Notes: generated from the sequence alone by a model not told the origin. Shown: positions 22,934 to 31,278, numbered from the stretch's first letter. The stretch: 36,299 nt of DNA from JAYEIA01 sp964472505 (GCA_964472505.1 CAYYQW010000039.1:1-36299); one strand, 5' to 3'. Translations and numbers: made by a program.

Positions 22934-23830
22934 ATGAAAAATTTATCAATTTTTATGATTTCAGCAGCAATTCTATTATCAATTTCATCTTGCAAGAAAG
23001 ATGAAGCGGATAATAAAATAACAGCCAATAAAGTTGAAATGACGATTGACGGCGAAAACTGGGAACCCCAAACCGTTAAATCTTATGAAAGTGTAGATTA
23101 CTATACTGTTCACGGTAAAGGCAACAACAAAGAAATTATTGTTCAGGTAGAAAAAGGCAAAACCGGAGATATTCAGACAGACGACAACAACAAAGTAACC
23201 TACTTCGACGGAACCACGACATACACTTCCGGCAACGGGCAAAGCATAAATATAAGTGCCAACTCGGAAAACGGAATTTCCGGCGAATTTTCAGTTACAC
23301 TGTCATCTTCAAAAAAGAATGCAAAATATGATATTGTCATTCAGGATTTTTATTTTAGTGGTACAAACTTTGAAGACATATACTTCAACCTAACATTCCA
23401 AGGGCAGACCTATAACTGTCCGTCATTTGTTGCGGTAACAGTGTCAGTTGATGGTGAACAAATGATCATATTCTCATATAGACATTTATATAACAATTGG
23501 AACTCAGGTGGTTGCCATATAGATGAAGGATATCATGGTGTCGGAACTTATTCGTCACAAAATTATGATATAGGCTTTATTCACCCAGCCCCGGAAATTA
23601 CTTGGAGCTCAAGATACCGAAACTTGGAGGGAGATTATGTTAGTAATATAAACAACCAAGTTTATATATCCCGTCACGATGATGAATATATAATTGGAAA
23701 TTATCACGCATATTTGTATTATGATCATGCCATGAATACACAAGAATACATAAGTGCAGAATTTAAAATACCCTTTTATTCTTCTGCTGCGGATCTTGAA
23801 ACGTCAAAGCGCATGATGCAGCTTCAATAA
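22934..23830 (+). CDS. Surface lipoprotein of unknown function
   Basis: 298 residues. The lipoprotein signal ends in LLSISSC (Cys20), followed by KKDEAD; the charged residues after Cys are typical of Bacteroidota lipoproteins. The first half has a small beta-rich domain with MTIDGENWEPQTVKSY, KGNNKEIIVQVEKG and a VTYFDGTTTY strand, reminiscent of DUF6252-like lipoproteins (tentative). The second half begins at YFNLTFQGQTYNCPSF, has two Cys that might pair, and ends in EYISAEFKIPFYSS; a similar ending (FDVPLLS) occurs in the interrupted PKD protein, and FRGQNYNI there resembles FQGQTYNC here. So the C-terminal domains of the two proteins are probably related. Confidence 0.82.
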   Translation: MKNLSIFMISAAILLSISSCKKDEADNKITANKVEMTIDGENWEPQTVKSYESVDYYTVHGKGNNKEIIVQVEKGKTGDIQTDDNNKVTYFDGTTTYTSGNGQSINISANSENGISGEFSVTLSSSKKNAKYDIVIQDFYFSGTNFEDIYFNLTFQGQTYNCPSFVAVTVSVDGEQMIIFSYRHLYNNWNSGGCHIDEGYHGVGTYSSQNYDIGFIHPAPEITWSSRYRNLEGDYVSNINNQVYISRHDDEYIIGNYHAYLYYDHAMNTQEYISAEFKIPFYSSAADLETSKRMMQLQ

Positions 23831-24096
23831 GGGTACATTCATTAAAACAGTTTTTCGCAAGTTTGGTGCCGAGCCAAAGCGGATAAAATGTCTAATAGGG
23901 TAATTACTCTTTCAGTAAGTTACTACTTGGGAGAATAAAACTGATAATTGGCTCTCACATGATGCTTGAACGCCGGTGGTTAATGTTAGCCACAACCTAA
24001 ATAAAAATACAAACTAACGATTAAAAAAAGGGCTAATCACCCAAAAGTGACAGAACGGTAGGAAAAACTTTGTGAAGCTACCCTAAAAAAAATAAA
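23831..24096. other. Spacer with a degraded gene and small hairpins
   Basis: It contains the beta-barrel remnant described separately (23882-23938). The rest, to 24096, has no gene. A GGTAG...GCTACC pair flanking AAAACTTTGTG (about 24057-24082) could form a hairpin around a -7-like ACTTTG. Confidence 0.45.
23882..23938 (+). pseudogene. C-terminal remnant of a second beta-barrel gene
   Basis: Translated from 23882, the frame reads DKMSNRVITLSVSYYLGE and stop. This matches the last strand of the intact barrel protein at 22103 (YKISNRVITISASYFF), and the DNA is also similar. Nothing upstream of it in this frame resembles the rest of a barrel, so it is the 3' end left after deletion of a tandem copy. 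Confidence 0.75.
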
Positions 24097-24153
24097 CAAA
24101 GCGCGTATATCGAAAAGCGTTATGAGTAGATACTTAATTTAATACATTTTATT
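24097..24153 (+). promoter_or_regulatory. Conserved 5' leader, copy 4
   Basis: Core GAAAAGCGTTATGAGTA at 24112-24128, 25 nt before the ATG. Confidence 0.55.
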
Positions 24154-24447
24154 ATGAAAATTTTAAAATATTCGGCAATGGTTTTAGGAGCCGCTGCCAT
24201 GATTACAGGTTTTAATTCTTGTAAAAAAGATAAAGATGATGACAAAGGAATAGAATGTTGTACGCGTTCATATATGTATGATGGTGCTACTTATAAATCT
24301 AAAGCATGCGAAGATGGTACAGCTTCCTATACCGTTACCTACAATGGGGAAACAACGGAAACATACACCTACGATTGGCGTGATACGGGTTACACATGGT
24401 CGGAACTAAAACAAGAGATGTTAGACTATGGAGCTACCTGTGACTAA
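24154..24447 (+). CDS. Small lipoprotein, 97 residues
   Basis: The lipoprotein signal ends in ITGFNSC (Cys23), followed by KKDKDDDKG, an acidic/basic stretch typical of exported Bacteroidota lipoproteins. The mature part has four more Cys (ECC, KACED and the C-terminal ATCD), so it may carry two disulfides, and a core of YTVTYNGETTETYTYDW. No family is recognised. A DsbA-like gene lies 1.6 kb downstream on the same strand. A perfect hairpin follows 20 nt after the stop. Confidence 0.8.
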   Translation: MKILKYSAMVLGAAAMITGFNSCKKDKDDDKGIECCTRSYMYDGATYKSKACEDGTASYTVTYNGETTETYTYDWRDTGYTWSELKQEMLDYGATCD

Positions 24448-24467
24448 ATGATTTATTTTTTAACGGT

Positions 24468-24493
24468 CTGCCCTTGCCAGTGCGCAAGGGCAG
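24468..24493 (+). terminator. Hairpin after the small lipoprotein gene
   Basis: CTGCCCTTGC and GCAAGGGCAG form a perfect 10-bp stem with a 6-nt loop. A T-run comes only about 15 nt later (AATTTTT), so it may terminate weakly or act as a transcript-stabilising hairpin. It lies inside the longest frame of the sulfotransferase and argues for the later start. Confidence 0.6.
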
Positions 24494-24516
24494 GCTTACA
24501 GATTAATTTTTCAGTA

Positions 24517-25398
24517 ATGGATAAAGCAAAAAAAATAGAATTTAGGGGTTACGAAGTGCTGGCTAAATTTTTTTTAAAAATTAATAAACTAATATTCCGA
24601 TTAGGCACTAAATTTTTAAAACTCTCTGATAAATTGCGTTTTGAACAGTATAAAATGATTTTTGGCGAGCGCGATGATGATATATACATTGTAACCTACC
24701 CGAAATCGGGTACAACTGTCATGCAAATGATACTTTATCATCTGACTACGGACGGAAAAATGGATTTTAAACACATTTACGATGTATCACCATGGATAAG
24801 AAATGCCTCGTTCAAAAAACAAGCCCCCGTTAATTTGCCTTCGCCGCGAATTATAAAATCGCACGATTTTCATAAAGAATTTCCCAAAGACACAAAAGGC
24901 AAGTTTATACATGTGTACCGAAACGGAATGGATACGGCTGTATCGCTCTATCACCAAAACAAAAATTATAATAAAAGTGATTTGAATTTTGACGATTTTA
25001 TAAAAACCTTTTTCAAAACAAAAGCATGGTTTAAACACACAAAAGGCTGGCTCGCCAACAAAAAGAAACTTCCTGTTCTCTATGTCAGATACGAAGATTT
25101 GCTTAAAAACAAGCCAAATGAAATTGACCGAATAATAAATTTTTGCAATCTGAAACCCGATAAAGAAGCTATTGACAGAGCCATAGAATACAGCAGCTTT
25201 GAGAATATGAAAAAGCATGAAGAAAAATTCGGAGACCAACCCCAAGAAAAGAAAAGAGTTTACAATCAATTTATCAGGAAAGGAAAAACGGGCGAAGGGA
25301 AAGACTACTTCAATCAGGAACAAAAAGACAGGTTTGAAAAATATTACAATAAAACCGTCAAAACTTTTGAGGATACTATTTTCACAACATCAAACTAA
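24517..25398 (+). CDS. Sulfotransferase-family protein
   Basis: 293 residues from the ATG at 24517 (the longer frame from 24448 begins right at the previous stop and crosses a hairpin). PAPS-binding motifs of the cytosolic sulfotransferase fold are present: the 5'-phosphosulfate loop YPKSGTT at residues 61-67, the probable catalytic His116 in RIIKSHDF, the 3'-phosphate motif YRNGMDTAVSLYH with Arg135 and Ser143, and the C-terminal RKGKTGEGKDYF loop. It would move a sulfuryl group from PAPS to an unknown acceptor, perhaps a lipid, glycan or small molecule. No signal peptide is seen. It lies in the accessory surface block and is followed after 11 nt by the next gene, so at least these three genes look like one unit. 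Confidence 0.9.
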   Translation: MDKAKKIEFRGYEVLAKFFLKINKLIFRLGTKFLKLSDKLRFEQYKMIFGERDDDIYIVTYPKSGTTVMQMILYHLTTDGKMDFKHIYDVSPWIRNASFKKQAPVNLPSPRIIKSHDFHKEFPKDTKGKFIHVYRNGMDTAVSLYHQNKNYNKSDLNFDDFIKTFFKTKAWFKHTKGWLANKKKLPVLYVRYEDLLKNKPNEIDRIINFCNLKPDKEAIDRAIEYSSFENMKKHEEKFGDQPQEKKRVYNQFIRKGKTGEGKDYFNQEQKDRFEKYYNKTVKTFEDTIFTTSN

Positions 25399-25409
25399 TT
25401 TTTCACAAT

Positions 25410-26015
25410 ATGAAGATGAAAAAAATCAACAAAAAGCAAATATTTTATATTGCTATTACAATTGCCTTTATAGGATTGTTGCTTGCAAAATGGCAATACG
25501 ATTCTACACCTAAACCGGACATCAAAACACAACAAAATAAGAATATGAGTTTTTCGCAAACAAAACGAAATAGTCTTACTGATTTTCAAAACGAGTTGTA
25601 TGAGCATGATATAAATACCGTTTTTATTGAATACATGCACCACGATAAGAAACACGCATTAATTGTTCGGCGCGACAGTGTGGCGAGCGTTGTGTCCGTT
25701 CACCAACCGGATATTGAAAATGCTTTTCACAGAGACAGCATCGGCATTTTTTCTTTTGAATTATTAAACACATTGGAAAATCAATTTTCAGAACTGCATT
25801 TCACCATACAAAGGCAAAAATTCCGCAAAGTGAAAAGCAACGAAATCATAATCTATATCCGCCCAAAATACGACGATGTTTTGCATATAATATTCAACGA
25901 ATCTAACTACGAGGAGCCGGCGTTTGAAAAAATACTGCTTCTTTCAAGTCGATTAATTTCGAAAATAAATTACACGGAAGTAACTGTAAATGAATTAATA
26001 CAAACATCAAAATAA
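25410..26015 (+). CDS. Membrane-anchored protein of unknown function
   Basis: 201 residues. An N-terminal Lys-rich segment is followed by one transmembrane helix (IFYIAITIAFIGLLLAKW, about residues 11-28), so the rest probably lies in the periplasm. The soluble part is mixed alpha/beta with no motif that I recognise; it has a His-rich spot (YMHHDKKHAL) and a REPD-free, Cys-free sequence. It starts 11 nt after the sulfotransferase and ends 8 nt before the DsbA-like gene, which suggests a shared transcript and perhaps a joint role with the DsbA-like protein. Confidence 0.75.
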   Translation: MKMKKINKKQIFYIAITIAFIGLLLAKWQYDSTPKPDIKTQQNKNMSFSQTKRNSLTDFQNELYEHDINTVFIEYMHHDKKHALIVRRDSVASVVSVHQPDIENAFHRDSIGIFSFELLNTLENQFSELHFTIQRQKFRKVKSNEIIIYIRPKYDDVLHIIFNESNYEEPAFEKILLLSSRLISKINYTEVTVNELIQTSK

Positions 26016-26023
26016 AAATAGAG

Positions 26024-26707
26024 ATGAAAAACAGTATAAAAATTTTATTGATAATTGAAATTCAGATAATTTTACTTTTAGTGGTTTTTGGAACAATCGA
26101 AACCGTAAAACTGAATAAAAAGCTGCGTAACACGAATAAATTTGTTTACGAAGCCCTCACAAACAAACGACTTGAAACACTAAATACAATTAAACACAAT
26201 GATATTGTAATTGGCAAAGCCGATGCCCCGGTTACCATATTTTTATACACTCGATTTGATTGTTCGGCATGCAATTCATTTTTTATTGAAAATTACAAAC
26301 CGCTAAAAACTGATTTTATCGATAAAGGCATGGTTAAATTAGTTGTGAGGTATCTTGTTCACCCGTCAAAACCCGAAACACTTTTTGCAAGCAAAAGTGC
26401 ATATTATGCAGACCAAAACGGTTTTTATGAAACATACATACAAAAAATCGACAGCATATACCCCGTTTTGGATACCGCAACCGTGAAAAATATAATGTCG
26501 GAATTATCAGATAATTCAGCAGAATTTTACGAATTTATGAACGACACAAGCACCGAACAAGAACTGTTACGACTTGCAAATGAAATTCGCGCAACAGGTA
26601 TCAGACTTACGCCCACTTTATTTATAAATAATCAACGTTTGATAGGTAATCCTCATTATAAAAGACTGAAAAATATAATCATAGAGGTATCCGGGAGCGA
26701 TATCTGA
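26024..26707 (+). CDS. DsbA-like thiol oxidoreductase, membrane anchored
   Basis: 227 residues. An N-terminal transmembrane helix or uncleaved signal (residues about 6-24) anchors it with the thioredoxin-like domain outside the cytosol. The active site is CSAC (Cys80-Cys83) after TIFLYTRFD, and the cis-proline loop is RLTPTLFIN (Thr196-Pro197). The helical insertion between them is as in DsbA/DsbG proteins. It should catalyse disulfide formation or reshuffling in periplasmic proteins. The nearby small lipoprotein with several cysteines (24154) is a conceivable client; this is inference from proximity only. Confidence 0.88.
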   Translation: MKNSIKILLIIEIQIILLLVVFGTIETVKLNKKLRNTNKFVYEALTNKRLETLNTIKHNDIVIGKADAPVTIFLYTRFDCSACNSFFIENYKPLKTDFIDKGMVKLVVRYLVHPSKPETLFASKSAYYADQNGFYETYIQKIDSIYPVLDTATVKNIMSELSDNSAEFYEFMNDTSTEQELLRLANEIRATGIRLTPTLFINNQRLIGNPHYKRLKNIIIEVSGSDI

Positions 26708-27128
26708 GAATAATTATTTATGCGGCTAATCGTGTAGAAGGCTGGTAGCCGAATAACGCTGCTCGGGCGCGCTTGTAACGCGTGCGGTTGATTTAAACAA
26801 ATATACAGCAATAGATTTTTTAGGGAAAAATTATGTACCATACATCAAAACCAACAAAGAGCCATATTAAACCACTATCTAAATCATAAAAATAAAATGT
26901 TTTTTCGCCTTATTTTTGTTTGAGAAAACATCTGTTGAATAGGCAATACACTTTGCGTTTCACAGCAAATAACGCGCCTACATCTGTTGTCAATTTGCAC
27001 AAATAAGCGAAACAAAAAGACAAATACAAATGAAAGTTTAATTACAACACTCCTACCGGCCTAAGGATCTGTGAAAGACTTGATACGTATATTACCGGAA
27101 TATCACAACTACTCAATAAATAACCACC
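26708..27128. other. Gene-free spacer between convergent genes
   Basis: 421 nt without a credible gene. A hairpin CGGCTA/TAGCCG (26723-26728 and 26746-26751) follows the DsbA-like gene, and a second GC-rich stem, CGCG...CGCG, lies near 26768-26782; either may slow transcription. The rest is AT-rich. No clear terminator for typA is recognised. Confidence 0.5.
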
Positions 27129-28946
27129 TTACTTCTTCCCGTCCAAAACCTTCTTCCGCTGTTTGCGATCCACTTCTTTCAGAAGGATTTTTCGCAGTCG
27201 GAGTGATTTGGGCGTTACTTCTAAGTATTCGTCTTCGTTGATGTATTCCATCATTTGCTCCAAAGACATTTTTACGGCCGGGGCTATGCCGACCTTATCA
27301 TCGGAACCGGAAGCACGCATATTGGTAAGTTTTTTTGTTTTAACAACATTTACTGTTAAATCATCGCGGCGGGTATGTTCACCGAGAATTTGGCCTTTAT
27401 AAATTTCCTCGCCGGGGTCAATAAAGAATTTACCGCGATCCTGAAGTTTATCAATAGAATAAGCAATTGCAGTTCCGCTTTCCAATGCGACCAAAGCACC
27501 GTTTCGTGTGTTTTCGGCAGCCGATTTTTGCGGCTCAAAAGCTTTAAACTGATGCGCCATTACGGCCTCGCCTTCGGTTGCAGTGAGCATTGGATTTCGT
27601 ATCCCAATAAGATTGGCTGAAGGAATGGTAAATTTAAGAATTACCCGTTCGCCTCGTGTATCGGCTTTTACAATTTCGCCTTTTCGCTTGCTGACAATTT
27701 CAATGACTTTTCCGGATAAATGCTCGGGAACTTGCACGGTTAAATCTTCAACGGGCTCATAAACTTTTCCGCCAATATCTTTGGTAATAACGCGCGGCTG
27801 TCCCATTTGAAATTCGTAGCCTTCCCGACGCATGGTTTCAGCCAGAACAGACAAATGTAAAATACCCCGTCCGTAAACTGCAAGGCTGTCGGCCGAATCG
27901 GTATCTTCCACTTTAAGTGCCAGATTTTTCTCCGTTTCTTTGTAAAGTCTGTCACGCAATTGGCGAGAAGTAACAAATTTTCCTTCCCTTCCGAAAAAGG
28001 GTGAATCATTAATAGTGAAAACCATACTCATGGTAGGCTCATCTATATTAACCGGTTTCAAGCCTTCCGGATTTTCAAAATCGGCAACGGTATCTCCGAT
28101 ATCAAAATCATCCTGCAATAAAACAGCGCATATCTCACCGGCGGGTAATTCGGTTTTTACTTTTTCTTTACCTAAGCCTTCGAAACGATACAGCTCTTTA
28201 ACCTCGGATTTAATGATTGATTTATCCCGTTTAACAAGCGATACTTTCATTCCCGGGGCAATACTGCCGCGTTTAATTCTTCCTACGGCTATGCGCCCTA
28301 AATAGGAGGAATAGTCTAATGAAGAAATTCTCATTTGTAAATTTCCTTCTTCCGGCTTAGGCGGATGTATTTTATCTAAAATAGTATCTAACAAATAAGT
28401 GAAATCGGTAGTAGGCTTATTCCAGTCGCGGGACATCCAGCCATCTTTGGAAGAACCAAAAATGGTGGGAAAGTCCAACTGTTCTTCATTGGCATCTAAA
28501 CTAAACATTAAATCAAAAACATCCTCCTGAACTTCATCGGGTGTGCAATTGGGTTTGTCAACTTTATTTACAACCACAAGCGGATTCAGGTTGAGCTCAA
28601 TGGCTTTCTGCAAAACAAATCGCGTTTGCGGCATGGGCCCTTCAAAGGCATCCACCAAAAGCAGCACGCCGTCGGCCATACCGAGAACGCGTTCTACTTC
28701 GCCGCCGAAATCGGCATGGCCGGGCGTATCTATAATATTGATTTTAACTCCTTTATACCGAACCGATACATTTTTAGATAAAATGGTAATGCCGCGCTCG
28801 CGTTCCAAATCATTGGAATCCAAAATTAATTCACCAACTTCTTCATTCTCTCTAAAAAGCTTTACCTGATGTAAAATACGGTCAACCAAGGTTGTTTTTC
28901 CGTGGTCAACGTGGGCTATAATTGCAATATTTCTAATGTCTTCCAT
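27129..28946 (-). CDS. typA: GTP-binding protein TypA/BipA
   Basis: 605 residues from the ATG at 28946. The longer frame would begin upstream of the promoter's -7 box with a non-ATG codon, so it is rejected. The translational-GTPase G domain has AHVDHGKTTL (G1), RGITI (G2), DTPGHADF (G3), NKVDKP (G4), then domain II, EF-G-like domain III/V parts and the TypA-specific C-terminal domain with GRGILHLSVL and a final RKKVLDGKK. TypA binds ribosomes and supports 50S assembly and growth under stress or cold. It is monocistronic. Confidence 0.98.
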   Translation of the reverse strand: MEDIRNIAIIAHVDHGKTTLVDRILHQVKLFRENEEVGELILDSNDLERERGITILSKNVSVRYKGVKINIIDTPGHADFGGEVERVLGMADGVLLLVDAFEGPMPQTRFVLQKAIELNLNPLVVVNKVDKPNCTPDEVQEDVFDLMFSLDANEEQLDFPTIFGSSKDGWMSRDWNKPTTDFTYLLDTILDKIHPPKPEEGNLQMRISSLDYSSYLGRIAVGRIKRGSIAPGMKVSLVKRDKSIIKSEVKELYRFEGLGKEKVKTELPAGEICAVLLQDDFDIGDTVADFENPEGLKPVNIDEPTMSMVFTINDSPFFGREGKFVTSRQLRDRLYKETEKNLALKVEDTDSADSLAVYGRGILHLSVLAETMRREGYEFQMGQPRVITKDIGGKVYEPVEDLTVQVPEHLSGKVIEIVSKRKGEIVKADTRGERVILKFTIPSANLIGIRNPMLTATEGEAVMAHQFKAFEPQKSAAENTRNGALVALESGTAIAYSIDKLQDRGKFFIDPGEEIYKGQILGEHTRRDDLTVNVVKTKKLTNMRASGSDDKVGIAPAVKMSLEQMMEYINEDEYLEVTPKSLRLRKILLKEVDRKQRKKVLDGKK

Positions 28947-28972
28947 AATATTAATTGAAAAATTTAAGGCGG

Positions 28973-29003
28973 CAAAAGTACACTTAGTACTCGAATAAAA
29001 CAA
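28973..29003 (-). promoter_or_regulatory. typA promoter
   Basis: On the minus strand: TTG (29001-29003), 20-nt spacer, TACTTTTG (28973-28980), then about 26 nt to the ATG. It matches the Bacteroidota -33/-7 pattern well. Confidence 0.7.
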
Positions 29004-29171
29004 TTAATTATTTACAGGTACTTTTTGTTCGTCCGGCAGGACAATAAAATGTGGCTTTGACAGAGAATCAATTAGTATTATTTTAATGACCGCCAAATAC
29101 TTTACAGACGCTTCCGGGTTTTTGGGAAACGCCGGAAGGTCTTGTTAAACTTATAAAAATTGCGGTATTGC

Positions 29172-29582
29172 TTAAAGACATTCATCAAGAATATTAATTT
29201 CCTTTATATTTTCAAAATCCTTATAATTAAAACTTGCTGGCATGTATATCTTGTTAGCAAGCAGCATGGAAGCAATTTCCATATCAAACACTTTGTTGCC
29301 TTTTATTTCATAGTCGGAAATAATTTTTAAAAACACTTGAAAACTCTTCCGGTTAGGATATATCAAAGTGCATACCGGCAAAATATCTTCCGTAAGATAA
29401 CTGATAATATGGGATTTGTCTAAACCCATTTTTGAGCTTACGGCAAAAACTTCCGCAATATTTTTAGTCGAAATATAAAGCCTGTAATTCTTGTTTTCAA
29501 GAATATCCCGACTTGTTTTGTAAAATTTTGAATGGCTGTCTAAAGCATACAAAAGTATATTGGTATCAATAAGAATTTTCAT
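29172..29582 (-). CDS. PIN-domain toxin (VapC-like ribonuclease)
   Basis: 136 residues from the ATG at 29582; the longer frame runs into the upstream gene's end and is not needed. The PIN fold acidic residues are visible: Asp6 in ILIDTNIL, Glu44 in KNIAEVF, Asp100 in KVFDMEIASMLLAN, and Asp122 in FNYKDF. PIN toxins cut RNA with divalent metal. The gene lies 31 nt after a short gene that should encode its antitoxin. Length is normal for VapC-type proteins and all catalytic acids are kept, so it looks active. Confidence 0.88.
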   Translation of the reverse strand: MKILIDTNILLYALDSHSKFYKTSRDILENKNYRLYISTKNIAEVFAVSSKMGLDKSHIISYLTEDILPVCTLIYPNRKSFQVFLKIISDYEIKGNKVFDMEIASMLLANKIYMPASFNYKDFENIKEINILDECL

Positions 29583-29613
29583 ATTTGAACTATTTTTCAA
29601 TATGCCTGAAACA

Positions 29614-29871
29614 CTATTCATAAGCAAATTCTCGAATGTTCACACTATCAAGGCGGCCTTCTAAATTCAGGCTTCCTGTTTTTTTAAAAACACGTTTTTC
29701 TTGAGTATTCTGCTTGGTACTGTTGTCATTAACAATGTTTTGAAGCATAAAATTTGCAAATTCCTCCGAATCAGGACTAATGAATTTTAGCACAAAATAC
29801 AAAGCCAAGTTTTTTTGATCTTCTTGCGGCAGAGCTTCTGCCTGTTCCAATATCTCCTTTAAAGTTTTCAT
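29614..29871 (-). CDS. Probable antitoxin of the PIN toxin
   Basis: 85 residues from the ATG at 29871, with AAAGGA nearby as a possible ribosome site; the longer frame to 29964 lacks support. The N-terminal half is helical (MKTLKEILEQAEALPQEDQK) and recalls DUF2281-type antitoxin N-termini, followed by a low-complexity Asn/Gln/Thr-rich linker and a C-terminal KKTGSLNLEGRLDSVNIREF segment, which could wrap around the toxin. Position and size support an antitoxin role; the family assignment is tentative. Confidence 0.72.
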   Translation of the reverse strand: MKTLKEILEQAEALPQEDQKNLALYFVLKFISPDSEEFANFMLQNIVNDNSTKQNTQEKRVFKKTGSLNLEGRLDSVNIREFAYE

Positions 29872-29980
29872 ATCATAATCCTTTTGGGATAAATATATAA
29901 AATATAATTGAATTGCAGCGCAAGCGCAAACATTTTTATTCGTTTGCAGGGCAACAAAAAGCACTTTGGCAGGGAATATA

Positions 29981-30064
29981 ATAGTCAGCGGATGAATAGG
30001 ATTAAAATTGAAACAACTTTTTAGTTTGCTGTTAGCAAAAATAACTAATTCACCCGCTGACTAT
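29981..30064. repeat. 84-nt element with 17-bp inverted ends and an inner hairpin
   Basis: ATAGTCAGCGGATGAAT (29981-29997) and ATTCACCCGCTGACTAT (30048-30064) pair over 17 bp with one mismatch. Inside, TTAGTTTGC and GCAAAaataACTAA pair around TGTTA. It lies between the antitoxin and tdh genes and could be a structured transcript end of tdh or a small non-autonomous mobile element. Confidence 0.65.
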
Positions 30065-30070
30065 GGTATC

Positions 30071-30097
30071 CGTCTGACGCTTGGAGCTGTCTGACAG
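30071..30097. repeat. Two short perfect palindromes after tdh
   Basis: CGTCTGACG (30071-30079) and CTGTCTGACAG (30087-30097) share the GTCTGAC core and sit 11-38 nt beyond the tdh stop. They may be a REP-like pair. Confidence 0.5.
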
Positions 30098-30108
30098 GTT
30101 TATGAAAA

Positions 30109-31062
30109 CTATTTTCCAAACTTTTCTCTTACTCCTTTCAGCATCACTTTCGTGAGTTTTTCTATATCGTATTGAGTTTTCAAAGCCCAATCCTTTTGAG
30201 CTTTAGAGTCATCTATGCTCATGGGCCATGATTCGGCAATGGGCTGTCTGAAATCAGGTTTATAATCCATTTCAAACTCCGGAATGTGTTTCTTAATTTC
30301 ATCCGCCAACTCCTCCGGATTAAAACTGATTCCTCCCACATTATAGGAGGAGCGTATTCTTATGTTCTCAGCCGGTGCTTCCATAAGTGCTATGGTAGCA
30401 TTTACGGCATCTTCCATAAACATCATGGGCAAAGAAGCATCTTTTTTCAAAAAAGAGGTATATTTTCCTTTACGCACGGCTTCATAAAAAATTTCCACGG
30501 CATAGTCGGTTGTTCCCCCACCCGCTTCGGTTTTGTAACTGATAAGGCCGGGATAGCGAATGCTTCGTACATCCACATCGTACTTACGATAAAAATATTC
30601 GCACCAACGCTCGCCGGCCAATTTACTTATACCGTAAACCGTATTAGGCTCAGTAACTGTGAGTTGCGGCGTATTTTCGCGCGGTGTGGTAGGCCCGAAA
30701 ACGGCAATGGAGCTCGGCCAAAATACTTTTTTTACATCTTCTACCATTTTGGCTATATCCAGCACATTCATCAGGCTTTCCATATTGATATGCCAAGCCT
30801 GCAAGGGCAGCTTTTCGGCATTGCCGGAAAGTACGGCCGCCAGATGATAGATTTGAGTAATCTTGTGGCGTATAACAAAATGAATGAGCCGTTTATCGTC
30901 CATTACATCCAATATTTCAAAAGGGCCTTCGGCTTTTTGTTCATCACTGCCTTCTTTGAGATCGGTGGCAAATACATTTTCGTTACCGTGAATTTTTCTG
31001 AGTGCGGTACAAAGTTCCGAACCAATTTGACCGGCTGCTCCTATTACTAATATTCGTTCCAT
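30109..31062 (-). CDS. L-threonine 3-dehydrogenase, SDR type
   Basis: 317 residues. An extended short-chain dehydrogenase: NAD-binding VIGAAGQIGSEL at residues 6-17, HLAAVLSG near 73-80, catalytic Ser/Tyr-x3-Lys with Tyr in VYGISKLAGERW (about residues 143-154). The YPGLISYKTEAGGGTTDYAV segment is characteristic of the Bacteroidota/metazoan SDR-type threonine dehydrogenase. It oxidises L-threonine to 2-amino-3-ketobutyrate, which is then cleaved to glycine and acetyl-CoA by a ligase (kbl) not seen here. Cytosolic and monocistronic. It is the only threonine-related enzyme in the window, 17 kb from the threonine-rich leader peptide. Confidence 0.93.
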   Translation of the reverse strand: MERILVIGAAGQIGSELCTALRKIHGNENVFATDLKEGSDEQKAEGPFEILDVMDDKRLIHFVIRHKITQIYHLAAVLSGNAEKLPLQAWHINMESLMNVLDIAKMVEDVKKVFWPSSIAVFGPTTPRENTPQLTVTEPNTVYGISKLAGERWCEYFYRKYDVDVRSIRYPGLISYKTEAGGGTTDYAVEIFYEAVRKGKYTSFLKKDASLPMMFMEDAVNATIALMEAPAENIRIRSSYNVGGISFNPEELADEIKKHIPEFEMDYKPDFRQPIAESWPMSIDDSKAQKDWALKTQYDIEKLTKVMLKGVREKFGK

Positions 31063-31278
31063 AAGTATTTTGTTTTTTTGCTAAATTATACAATAATCCG
31101 GGTTTTAAAACTGATAAAAAACAGATTTCGTAAACGATTGCATAATCTGCATATTTTTCACAACTACGGAAACGGCATTTTCGCGAAAAATTTTATTTCT
31201 TAAAAATAAAGTTGTATTATTGATGTGTTTTGGAACATAATTTGAGCACACCAATTTAAACATCTAAATATTTTAATT

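Noticed and set aside
24448..24516. 23-residue N-terminal extension of the sulfotransferase
   Set aside because: It begins directly after the previous stop and crosses a perfect hairpin; the part from 24517 suffices for the fold.
24787..25323. 178-codon minus-strand frame opposite the sulfotransferase
   Set aside because: It is a shadow frame; the plus-strand gene has clear PAPS-binding motifs.
26755..26785. Possible tRNA-like or GC-rich RNA gene in the spacer after the DsbA-like gene
   Set aside because: Only short stems are present, with no cloverleaf, T-loop or conserved tRNA positions.
28947..29003. 19-residue N-terminal extension of TypA
   Set aside because: It overlaps and precedes the -7 promoter box and uses a non-ATG codon; TypA normally starts with the segment before HVDHGKTT.
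30286..31050. 254-codon plus-strand frame opposite tdh
   Set aside because: It is a shadow of the strongly supported threonine dehydrogenase gene and has no family features.
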